Shown: positions 1-6,352 of the stretch, piece by piece
How the letters are laid out: each line of letters opens with the position of its first letter
How positions within the stretch are numbered: the stretch's first letter is position 1
Assembly (NCBI GenBank): GCA_013003075.1
Contig: JABDLJ010000002.1
Coordinates: 1-63,429, forward strand
From: Paracoccaceae bacterium
GTDB taxonomy: Bacteria > Pseudomonadota > Alphaproteobacteria > Rhodobacterales > Rhodobacteraceae
DNA: 63,429 bases
Reading direction: 5' to 3'
Made by a program: the position numbers and the translations under genes
The notes under the pieces: generated by a model
Database searches by the model: none
Told to the model about the DNA's origin: nothing
What the model saw: only the letters and a program-made list of their open reading frames with translations

Positions 1-93
1 TACAATACCAAGCGACCACACAGTGCCCTGGGTTACCGCCCACCGGCTCCGGAAACCATCGTTCCGATGGAACTCAGGCCGATCATGCACTAA
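1..93 (+). CDS. IS3-family transposase (OrfB), C-terminal 30 residues only
   Basis: Frame 1 reads from the first base to a TAA at 91-93. It contains RPHSALGYRPP, the conserved tail of the IS3-family rve integrase domain (typically YNxxRPHSALGYxxP), followed by about 16 residues ending in RPIMH. The DDE catalytic residues lie upstream of the window. The gene is 5'-truncated by the contig edge, so it cannot be judged intact or broken. Confidence 0.8.
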   Translation, partial: YNTKRPHSALGYRPPAPETIVPMELRPIMH

Positions 94-127
94 CATTCAA
101 ACTGGACCACATAGGTGGGGCTGATCA
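1..127 (+). mobile_element. Right end of an IS3-family insertion sequence, cut by the contig start
   Basis: The window opens inside a transposase reading frame that stops at 93. After it comes a short non-coding tail ending CTGATCA at about 121-127, which I take as the element's right terminus because IS3-family ends finish in CA. The left end and most of the transposase lie outside the window, so target duplication cannot be checked. A contig that breaks inside an IS is a usual result of repeat collapse in assembly. The exact boundary is inferred. Confidence 0.65.
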
Positions 128-416
128 GAGCCAATTCCAACATACGTGATCGAAGAAAGAACTATTGTCACGTATCTAAATGTTCTTATGTCGTTGTTTG
201 CTGATAGAAAATTCATTCTGAATCAGGTTTTGAATGACCACAGATACTATCTGAGCAAGGATTGCGTCAAGATATTCCATCGTCTGAAAAATGCGGCAGC
301 CAGTGTCTTGGTTAGTCATTTAGGTCTGTTTTGAGTTGTTAACTCTGAAGGCAGAAGTATTCAGATTGAGTTATTGAACCCTGATGATTGGGAATCATAA
401 ATTCGATATTCAAGGT

Positions 417-438
417 AGCCAAGAGAAGTCTCTTGGCT
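417..438. repeat. 10-bp perfect inverted repeat with a 2-base centre
   Basis: AGCCAAGAGA (417-426) is followed by AG and then TCTCTTGGCT (429-438). Neither side has a T-run, so it does not look like a terminator. It lies in AT-rich DNA without genes. A protein-binding dyad or a transposon relic are possible. Confidence 0.5.
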
Positions 439-622
439 TACACAAGTATCGTCCAAATTGAGCTGTTAAAAACTTTTCACATGTGTCTTTTATTGACGCA
501 CAATCGGCGCTGTTGTGATGTGGTCGCGATCGCAGTAAGAGAAGCCCGCTTCTTGCCCATCTTTCGATTCGAGAGCGGAGTTGCTGGGCTGGATATTTTC
601 CTAGACAGGATGACTTCTATTT

Positions 623-640
623 CCCGCCCACAAACGCGGG
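623..640 (-). terminator. Weak hairpin after the lipoprotein gene
   Basis: CCCGC (623-627) pairs with GCGGG (636-640) a few bases past the stop codon of the minus-strand lipoprotein gene. The stem is short and there is no clear T-run, so termination is only a suggestion. Confidence 0.3.
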
Positions 641-645
641 TACTA

Positions 646-792
646 TCAAATCAACCCATCCCCGCCTTGCTCCTGCTCCATCACCTCGTCGACGATCACC
701 ACGCCGGCGCCGCCGATCAGCAGCGGGGCGCAGCCGGACAGTGCGCTGATCCCCAGCCCCAGCGCCAGTATCATCCAAACCTGTCGTTTCAT
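646..792 (-). CDS. Small lipoprotein, 48 aa
   Basis: On the minus strand, ATG at 792 follows AAGGATGAGG at good spacing and opens a 48-codon frame. The protein starts MKRQVWMILALGLG and has the lipobox LSGC at residues 18-21, so it should be exported, cut before Cys21 and lipidated. The remaining 28 residues are a glycine/valine-rich patch (LLIGGAGVVIVDEV) and an acidic tail (MEQEQGGDG). No function is known to me. The signal, lipobox and ribosome binding site together make the gene credible despite its length. Confidence 0.7.
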   Translation of the reverse strand: MKRQVWMILALGLGISALSGCAPLLIGGAGVVIVDEVMEQEQGGDGLI

Positions 793-891
793 TGCCTCAT
801 CCTTCTTCCGATTTTGCCGCAGCCTAACCGGTTTGCGCGCGGGCGCCAGACCTTTGCCTGCAACCCTCTGACACGGCTTGCAAATTTCGAC

Positions 892-935
892 TTGTCCACC
901 GGGTTTTCCACAGTAATATCAAGAACTTATCCACA
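892..935 (+). promoter_or_regulatory. Cluster of three DnaA-box-like sequences
   Basis: TTGTCCACC (892-900), TTTTCCACA (904-912) and TTATCCACA (927-935) lie in the same orientation within 44 bp. The last matches the consensus TTATNCACA exactly and the second differs by one base. They precede the 57-bp repeat array in DNA without genes. No usual oriC neighbour (dnaA, hemE, parAB) is present, so I read it as a DnaA-responsive regulatory site or DnaA-titrating locus rather than a proven origin. Confidence 0.4.
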
Positions 936-1007
936 AGAAATTTGCCTGCGGGCGGATTTTTCTCTTGCGCGACTCGGGGGCCGGGTGCAGCGTCAGGACA
1001 TCGCAGC

Positions 1008-1260
1008 GGTTCTTTGAACCAAAGCGGGACGCAACGGCTCTTGGGGGCGGACGCGGATTGGCGGTGGTCTTCGGATCGCAGCCGGATCGCGAAAGTTCCA
1101 GGGATGCAGGCGGGATGCGGAAGGTCTTCGGGCCGAAAGCGGAATGCCGGTGTTCCGAGGGTTGAAGCGGGTCACGGAGGATCTTTGATCCATCGTGGCG
1201 GTCGGGGGCCTTCGGGCCGCTGGCATATGAACTGAAGGACCTTCGGGTCTGACTGTTCAG
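1008..1260 (+). repeat. Degenerate 57-bp tandem repeat, each unit headed by a small UUCG/UUU hairpin
   Basis: The motif CTTTG or CTTCGG recurs at 1012, 1069, 1126 and 1183, exactly 57 bases apart, and again at 1241 (+58). At each place it is the loop of a short stem: 1008-1020 (GGTTC/GAACC), 1064-1079, 1123-1134, 1179-1191 (GGATC/GATCC, extended by CACG/CGTG at 1173-1197) and 1237-1250. A further C(UUCG)G hairpin sits at 1207-1218. By hand, units 2 and 3 agree at about 36 of 57 positions without gaps. The plus strand carries the very stable C(UUCG)G loops, so a plus-strand structured RNA is one reading. An open minus-strand frame with a 19-residue period (DGSK, FGPK, CDPK, FGSK) is another. 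Confidence 0.65.
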
Positions 1261-1355
1261 GAAGGCGTCAGGGTGTGCTGCAAGGCACAATGCGAAGACC
1301 GCGTCTAAGCACCTGGCGCCTTTTCCTTTTGTTCCGCCTCATCCTCGCGAGCATT

Positions 1356-1393
1356 CAAAAGAAACGAGGCCCGTCTGCTGTTGCAGCCGGGCC
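1356..1393 (-). terminator. Rho-independent terminator, minus strand
   Basis: GGCCCG (1368-1373) pairs with CGGGCC (1388-1393). An inner CTGC/GCAG stem and a 4-base loop complete the hairpin. Read on the minus strand it is followed by TCGTTTCTTTTG. It lies about 150 bases past the antitoxin-like gene and shields the repeat region from its transcript. Confidence 0.65.
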
Positions 1394-1524
1394 CCGCCGT
1401 CAGAGTATGCATTACCGCGTCCATGCACCTGTGGGCCGACAGATAGCGCAGCAATTGGTTAATATCAACTAAATGTCGTAGGGCTACGCCAGATTTTGCC
1501 GAAAGCCCCGGCATAGCCGCAAGA

Positions 1525-1541
1525 GGCCGGGGGCGCCGGCC
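1525..1541 (-). terminator. GC-rich hairpin directly after the antitoxin-like gene
   Basis: GGCCGG (1525-1530) and CCGGCC (1536-1541) flank a 5-base loop and touch the stop codon at 1542-1544. There is no T-run, so it is probably an accessory hairpin to the stronger terminator at 1356-1393. Confidence 0.35.
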
Positions 1542-2194
1542 CTATGTCCGGTGTTTGCGCAGCAGTTTGGCCAAGCCGCGCATCTCGGCCTCGCCCTGCG
1601 CCGAGGTCAGCTTTTCCAGCGCGTTTCCCGGCGTGATGCTTTTGAAGAACGCCTCGGCCCGGTCGATCTGTGCGTGCAGCGCGCGGCTTTGTTCTGACGG
1701 GCTGTCAGCGGGCATGGGGGTGCCGCCCTGCAGGGCACGAAGTTCTCGCTGGCCGGCGTGCCGCCCGGCGGCAGCGCGGCATCATCGGGGCCGGGCGTCG
1801 CGTCTTCCAGCTCTGTTTCGCTGAACACGGTGTTGGGGTCGATCCCGCCAAGACGCAGGACCCGTTCTTCGGCCTGGCGCATCTCGATTCGGCGGCGCAT
1901 CTCCTCGGCTGCCTCGCTGGGGGTGACAAGCGCGCCCTCTTCGGTGCGGGTATAGCCGGCCGGGATGCCGATGACATTGCTCTCGGGCCGGCCGGTAACC
2001 GGATGCAAGGGGCTGCGATCGTCATGGTCCTGATAGTCCCAGAGGCGGCGCAGTTCTTTCATTGAGATCATCGCCGCCACTGGCCGGCCCGACCGGGTGA
2101 TAACAATGTAGTCGCGCGGATCCTGCACCCGCAGGATGGCCTGGCTGAGATGCGCGCGCAGTTCGGATGTGGACATGGCATGGGGGCTTGTCAT
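1542..2194 (-). CDS. Phd/YefM-like antitoxin-type protein with an apparent frameshift
   Basis: The ATG at 2194 follows GGGAG on the minus strand. Residues 7-55 (MSTSELRAHLSQAIL...RDYIVITRSGRPVAAMISMKELRRLWD) have the Phd/YefM fold pattern, a DNA-binding antitoxin that normally spans about 80 residues. Here an acidic region continues, and around 1745-1760 the sensible reading changes frame. Without the shift the frame runs to 1607 through meaningless arginine-rich sequence. In the shifted frame the protein ends sensibly (SRALHAQIDRAEAFFKSITPGNALEKL..LLRKHRT) at 1542. The shift lies in a very GC-rich stretch, so a sequencing or assembly error is as likely as a real lesion. Alternatively the 57-aa tail is a separate ORF starting at 1715. 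No toxin gene is adjacent. Confidence 0.55.
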
Positions 2195-2212
2195 GGGGGT
2201 CTCCCGGATGAT

Positions 2213-2257
2213 GTACGAAACTGAAATCGGTGCGCTCCAGCATGGTACAAAACTGTA
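2213..2257 (-). promoter_or_regulatory. Pair of direct repeats upstream of the antitoxin-like gene
   Basis: GTACGAAACTGAA (2213-2225) and GTACAAAACTGTA (2245-2257) match at 11 of 13 positions and are 32 bp apart, about three helical turns. They lie 19-63 bp before the ATG at 2194. Antitoxins of the Phd/YefM type bind repeated operators at their own promoter, so these are candidate autoregulatory sites. Confidence 0.4.
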
Positions 2258-2374
2258 AACGGCGCCTCACGGCAGCGTACGGCGCGTACATCGGGCTCGG
2301 TGCGGCAGGGTCTTCTTTTGCCGGCTTCGGCGTGCTAATCGATGCTGGATGATCCACAAACCGAAGAGGCCCAA

Positions 2375-2770
2375 ATGCCCGTAACCGTCAAAGACATGGT
2401 CGCCGCTGCCGCGCAAGAGGTTGCGAAGATCGACCCCTCCGAGGCCGCACGCCTTATGGATGAGGAAGGCGGCCTGCTGCTCGATGTCCGGGACGCGCCA
2501 GAACTGGAGCGCTCGGGCCGGGCCAAGGATGCCCATCACATTCCTCGCGGTATGCTGGAATTCCGCACCGATCCCGACAGTCCCGCCTTCGATTCCGAAC
2601 TGCAGCGCGACCGCCCGATCATTCTGTACTGTGCCGCTGGCGGTCGTGCGGCCCTGGCTGGTAAGGCCCTGAAAGAGCTGGGGTATCAGAGGGTCTTCAC
2701 GATCGGCAGCTTCAAGGACTGGATCGAGGGCGGCGGAGAGGTTTCCGAAGGAATGGACCCCGGAATGTGA
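2375..2770 (+). CDS. Rhodanese-like domain protein
   Basis: A single rhodanese domain of 131 residues, which would carry sulfur as a persulfide on its active-site cysteine. The loop LYCAAGGRAAL supplies that cysteine and LLLDVRDAPE is the conserved CH2A-type motif of the family. I chose ATG 2375, preceded by GAAGAGG, over the in-frame ATG at 2342 because the N-terminus MPVTVKDMV fits the family length. A cytochrome b561 gene follows 9 bases later and is probably co-transcribed. The physiological sulfur donor and acceptor are unknown. Confidence 0.85.
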   Translation: MPVTVKDMVAAAAQEVAKIDPSEAARLMDEEGGLLLDVRDAPELERSGRAKDAHHIPRGMLEFRTDPDSPAFDSELQRDRPIILYCAAGGRAALAGKALKELGYQRVFTIGSFKDWIEGGGEVSEGMDPGM

Positions 2771-2779
2771 GCGCACGTC

Positions 2780-3277
2780 GTGGCGATCCCGACAGGCTAC
2801 AGCCGTGCGCAAATCGCGCTGCACTGGATCACCGCCGCGCTGGTGGCCGCGCAACTGGTGCTGCATGACCCGATCGAGTGGGCGTTCGATAAATCGGTCG
2901 AGACCGGTGCGTTTGTCTTCACCGCGGGCGGGATCGCGCATCTGGCCAGCGGCACGCTGGTGCTAGGGCTGGTGATGTGGCGGCTGATCCTGCGCAATGA
3001 GCGCGGTGCGCCCGCCGCTCCTGCCGGCGAGCCTGATTGGGCCAAGCGCGTCTCGCGCATTGCGCATCTTGCGTTCTACGCATTGCTGTTGGCGCTGCCG
3101 ATAACCGGAGCGGCCACCTGGGGCGTGCTCTCGGAGACCGGTGGAGACGTGCATGAGACGCTGTCCAACGTGCTGTTTGCACTGATCTTGGCGCATGTCG
3201 GCGCGGTTTTGGTACATCAGTTTGTCTGGAAGACCGGGCTGATCCGGCGGATGGTGGCGCCAGAGGACGACGGCTAG
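2780..3277 (+). CDS. Cytochrome b561 family protein
   Basis: A 165-aa membrane protein with about four transmembrane helices (roughly 8-28, 48-68, 88-110, 130-152). Histidines in helices (ALHWITA, IAHLASG, IAHLAFYA, LAHVGAVLVHQF) suit binding of two b hemes, as in prokaryotic cytochrome b561 (CybB type), which moves electrons between quinone and other carriers. It starts with GTG at 2780; no nearer ATG exists. The stop overlaps the end of the convergent hydrolase gene by four bases. Confidence 0.85.
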   Translation: MAIPTGYSRAQIALHWITAALVAAQLVLHDPIEWAFDKSVETGAFVFTAGGIAHLASGTLVLGLVMWRLILRNERGAPAAPAGEPDWAKRVSRIAHLAFYALLLALPITGAATWGVLSETGGDVHETLSNVLFALILAHVGAVLVHQFVWKTGLIRRMVAPEDDG

Positions 3278-4023
3278 CGATTCAGGAAGACGCGTAGCGC
3301 GGCCTCGAATTCGCGCGGCTTCTCTGCATGCAACCAGTGTCCGGCGCCCGGGATCTTGGCGAATTTCGCCTGCGGGAAAAGCTCTTTGATCCGGGGGCGG
3401 TGCGATCGCTGGACATAGTCGCTTTCGCTGCCCGACAGGAAAAGGGCAGGGCCCTCGAAACGGCCTTCGATTTCGGGAAAGCCGACGATCTTATCCATTT
3501 CGTCGGCGAGCACATCGAGGTTCAGGCGCCAGCGTTTTTCTTTGACGTCAAGCGATTGCAGCAGGAAGGCCCGGATACCGGGATCGCTGATATGCTCTGA
3601 AAGCTGGCTGTCCGCGTCGCCGCGCGTCTCGACTGCCGAAAGGTCGATCCGGCGCATCGCGTCGATATACTGGATCTGGCTGTGAGTGTAGGCGACCGGC
3701 GCGATATCGGCGATCACGAGCCGGTTCACGGTCTCGGGCCGCGTCAGGGCCAGCGTCATAGCCGCTTTGCCGCCCATCGAGTGCCCCACGACATCCGCCG
3801 TGCCATCGACCACGCTGGCCAGGTCTGAGGCCATGTCGGGATAGCTGTGGCTGTCAGCCCAGCGGCTCTGCCCGTGATTGCGCAGGTCGACCGATTTCAC
3901 GAACCGCTCGTCCGAGAGCCGCTTTGCAATCGCGCCCCAGTTGCGTGCAGAGCCATACAGCCCGTGCACGATCAGAACCGGGGGCTCGGCCTTCGGGGCG
4001 CCATATGTCAAGGTTTCCAGCAT
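3274..4023 (-). CDS. Alpha/beta-fold hydrolase (YbfF-like esterase)
   Basis: A 249-aa alpha/beta hydrolase. PPVLIVHGLYGSARNW carries the oxyanion-hole HG motif, VGHSMGGKAAM holds the nucleophile serine, and GAGHWLHAEKP near the C-terminus gives the catalytic histidine. The pattern is closest to the YbfF esterase group acting on short acyl or acyl-CoA esters; the substrate is not known. I start at ATG 4023. The longer frame from TTG 4050 would begin inside the hairpin at 4034-4057 that ends glyA transcription. Confidence 0.85.
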   Translation of the reverse strand: MLETLTYGAPKAEPPVLIVHGLYGSARNWGAIAKRLSDERFVKSVDLRNHGQSRWADSHSYPDMASDLASVVDGTADVVGHSMGGKAAMTLALTRPETVNRLVIADIAPVAYTHSQIQYIDAMRRIDLSAVETRGDADSQLSEHISDPGIRAFLLQSLDVKEKRWRLNLDVLADEMDKIVGFPEIEGRFEGPALFLSGSESDYVQRSHRPRIKELFPQAKFAKIPGAGHWLHAEKPREFEAALRVFLNR

Positions 4024-4033
4024 CGGCAGTTTC

Positions 4034-4057
4034 GGGCCGTTTGCGCTCAAACGGCCC
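4034..4057 (-). terminator. Perfect 10-bp hairpin between glyA and the hydrolase gene
   Basis: GGGCCGTTTG (4034-4043) and CAAACGGCCC (4048-4057) flank the loop CGCT. It lies 9 bases past the glyA stop on the minus strand and just before the next start codon. No T-run follows, so it may attenuate rather than fully terminate. Confidence 0.55.
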
Positions 4058-4065
4058 TGATTGTT

Positions 4066-5361
4066 TCAAAGCTCGGGGTAGATCGGGAACTTGCCGCAAA
4101 GGGCAAGCACTTCGCCGCGCACCCTGGCCTCGACCTCACCATTGCCGTCCTCGCCGTTCTGGGCCAACCCGTCGGTGACCTCGACGATCCAGTCGGCGAT
4201 CTGCCGGAACTCAGGCTCGCCGAAGCCGCGGGTCGTGCCGGCCGGAGAGCCGAGCCTGATGCCCGATGTGATCGTCGGCTTTTCGGTATCGAACGGAATG
4301 CCATTCTTGTTGGTGGTGATGTTCGCCCGGCCAAGCGCTTTTTCGGTGGCGTTGCCCTTCACGCCCTTTGGACGCAGATCGACCAGTAGTAAATGGGTGT
4401 CCGTGCCGCCGGTGACGATATCAAGCCCGCCTTTCATCAGTTGGTCGGCAAGCGCCTTGGCGTTGGCGATCACCTGCTTCTGGTAGGTCTTGAATTCGGG
4501 GCGCAGGGCCTCTGCGAAAGCCACGGCCTTGCCGGCGATCACGTGCATCAGCGGGCCGCCCTGGATGCCGGGGAAGATGGCAGAGTTGAATTTCTTGGCC
4601 AGATCCTCGTCGTCGGTGAGGATCATGCCGCCGCGCGGGCCGCGCAACGTCTTGTGCGTGGTGGTGGTGGCGGCATGGGCGTGCGGGAAGGGCGAGGGGT
4701 ATTCGCCCGCCGCCACCAGCCCCGCGAAATGCGCCATGTCCACCAGAAGATACGCGCCCACGGTGTCGGCGATCTGGCGTATCTTGGCGAAATCGATGAT
4801 CCGCGGGATGGCCGAGCCACCGGCGATAATCAGCTTCGGGCAATGCGCCGCCGTCAGTTCCGCGATCTGGTCATAATCGATTTCCATTTCCTGCTTGCGC
4901 ACGCCGTACTGAACGGCATGGAACCACTTGCCCGACTGGTTGGGCCGCGCGCCGTGCGTCAGGTGGCCGCCGGCGTCGAGGCTCATGCCTAGGATCGTGT
5001 CGCCGGGCTGCAAGAGCGCCTGAAACACACCCTGGTTGGCCTGGCTGCCCGAGTTGGGTTGCACATTCGCAAAGCCGCAGCCGAAAAGCTGCTTGGCGCG
5101 GTCGATTGCGAGCGTCTCGGCAATATCGACATACTCGCAACCGCCGTAGTAACGACGCCCGGGATAGCCCTCGGCGTATTTGTTGGTCATCACTGATCCC
5201 TGCGCTTCGAGCACTGCCTTGGAGACGATGTTTTCCGAGGCGATCAGTTCGATCTCGTCGCGCTGACGGCCAAGCTCTGACCGGATCGCGGCGTGAAGTT
5301 CGGCGTCGCGGGACTGAAGGCTTTCGGTGAAAAAACCTGCATCGCGGTGGGGCGCATTCAT
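4066..5361 (-). CDS. glyA: Serine hydroxymethyltransferase
   Basis: GlyA is PLP-dependent and interconverts serine plus tetrahydrofolate with glycine plus 5,10-methylene-tetrahydrofolate in the cytosol, the main source of one-carbon units. The 431-aa length is typical. [14 protein letters not shown] contains the PLP lysine at about residue 237. [11 protein letters not shown], the [13 protein letters not shown] substrate region and [10 protein letters not shown] are all present. ATG 5361 is chosen because AGGAG lies seven bases before it; the in-frame ATG at 5388 has no such site. The gene appears monocistronic, with a hairpin after it. Confidence 0.97.
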   Translation of the reverse strand: MNAPHRDAGFFTESLQSRDAELHAAIRSELGRQRDEIELIASENIVSKAVLEAQGSVMTNKYAEGYPGRRYYGGCEYVDIAETLAIDRAKQLFGCGFANVQPNSGSQANQGVFQALLQPGDTILGMSLDAGGHLTHGARPNQSGKWFHAVQYGVRKQEMEIDYDQIAELTAAHCPKLIIAGGSAIPRIIDFAKIRQIADTVGAYLLVDMAHFAGLVAAGEYPSPFPHAHAATTTTHKTLRGPRGGMILTDDEDLAKKFNSAIFPGIQGGPLMHVIAGKAVAFAEALRPEFKTYQKQVIANAKALADQLMKGGLDIVTGGTDTHLLLVDLRPKGVKGNATEKALGRANITTNKNGIPFDTEKPTITSGIRLGSPAGTTRGFGEPEFRQIADWIVEVTDGLAQNGEDGNGEVEARVRGEVLALCGKFPIYPEL

Positions 5362-5535
5362 GAGGGCTCTCCTGATGGGGGGCAGCAATTGGCGCTGTCA
5401 TAAACCGAAATCCGCGCCGGCAAAAGGCGCGAAAACGCGCAGGCCGGGGAACGGGCCGGCCGGCGCTAGGGGTGGCTGGCCCTTGTGTTTCAAGCCCATG
5501 CAGGCAATGTCTTGGACTTAAAAAGGAAAACCGTG

Positions 5536-6303
5536 ATGCGCCAGACCGAGAAGATCGCCTTTCGGGCCAGCGATACCGATGCGGCGCAAAAGGCGCTGGC
5601 CTCGCTGGAGCGCCGTTATGGCGGGGTGCTGGCCGACCAGGCGGACGTCATCGTGGCGCTGGGCGGGGATGGTTTCATGCTGCAGACCCTGCACAGCACG
5701 ATGGACAACGAAGCGCCGGTCTACGGTATGAATTGCGGTACCATTGGCTTTTTGATGAACGAGTTTAGCGAGAAAGACCTGCCCAAACGTCTCGGCGAGG
5801 CCGAAGAGGAGGTCATCAATCCGCTGAGGATGGTGGCCGAAGATGCAACGGGCGGACATCACGAGGCGCTGGCGATCAACGAGGTATCGCTGCTGCGCGC
5901 CGGGCCGCAGGCCGCCAAGTTGCGGATCAGCGTCGATGGCAAGGTCCGCATGGAAGAGCTTGTGTGCGATGGCGCGCTGCTATCCACTCCGGCCGGCTCG
6001 ACCGCGTATAACTACTCGGCCCACGGTCCGATCCTGCCGATCGGCGCTGAGGTTCTGGCTCTGACGGCGATGGCCGCGTTTCGCCCGCGGCGCTGGCGCG
6101 GGGCGCTCTTGCCGAAAACCGCGAAAGTCCGATTCGATGTACTGCAGTCGGCCAAGCGCCCGGTGATGGCCGATGCCGACGGACGCTCGGTGCGCAATGT
6201 GCGGTGGGTCGAAATCCAGAGCGAGCCGGAGATCGCGCACAAGATCCTGTTCGATCCGGGCCATGGCCTGGAAGAGCGGCTGACACGCGAGCAATTCACC
6301 TGA
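5536..6303 (+). CDS. nadK: NAD kinase
   Basis: NadK phosphorylates NAD+ to NADP+ with ATP. The 255-aa protein has the diagnostic [10 protein letters not shown] (GGDG at residues 43-46), the NE motif in AINEVSL, and the glycine-rich [10 protein letters not shown] signature. ATG 5536 follows AAGGAAAACC, which supports it over the in-frame ATG at 5485. The gene is divergent from glyA and convergent with prpE. Confidence 0.95.
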   Translation: MRQTEKIAFRASDTDAAQKALASLERRYGGVLADQADVIVALGGDGFMLQTLHSTMDNEAPVYGMNCGTIGFLMNEFSEKDLPKRLGEAEEEVINPLRMVAEDATGGHHEALAINEVSLLRAGPQAAKLRISVDGKVRMEELVCDGALLSTPAGSTAYNYSAHGPILPIGAEVLALTAMAAFRPRRWRGALLPKTAKVRFDVLQSAKRPVMADADGRSVRNVRWVEIQSEPEIAHKILFDPGHGLEERLTREQFT

Positions 6304-6352
6304 CACGCCGCAACGGGCGATTTGCGTACGTCCCGCTCAGCAGGGAACCCGG

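Larger units (their letters stand above)
128..645. other. AT-rich stretch without a convincing gene
   Basis: Between the IS end and the lipoprotein gene, roughly 130-530 is clearly richer in A/T than the rest of the window. It has only short open frames (for example 146-334 on plus) without a good ribosome binding site or recognisable motif. A near-perfect inverted repeat lies at 417-438. The composition suggests acquired or decayed DNA next to the insertion sequence, but no remnant could be named. Confidence 0.5.

Noticed and set aside
146-334. A 62-codon frame in the AT-rich stretch
   Set aside because: No ribosome binding site and no recognisable motif; AT-rich DNA next to an IS gives such frames by chance.
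388-1017. A 209-codon plus-strand frame across the lipoprotein and DnaA-box region
   Set aside because: Low-complexity, proline- and histidine-rich translation without motif. The real lipoprotein gene lies on the other strand and it has no ribosome binding site.
1459-1473. TTAA-N7-TAAA, resembling a CtrA site
   Set aside because: Second half-site imperfect and no gene start follows in either direction at a useful distance.
4023-4050. TTG start for the alpha/beta hydrolase
   Set aside because: It lies inside the perfect hairpin at 4034-4057; the ATG at 4023 fits better.
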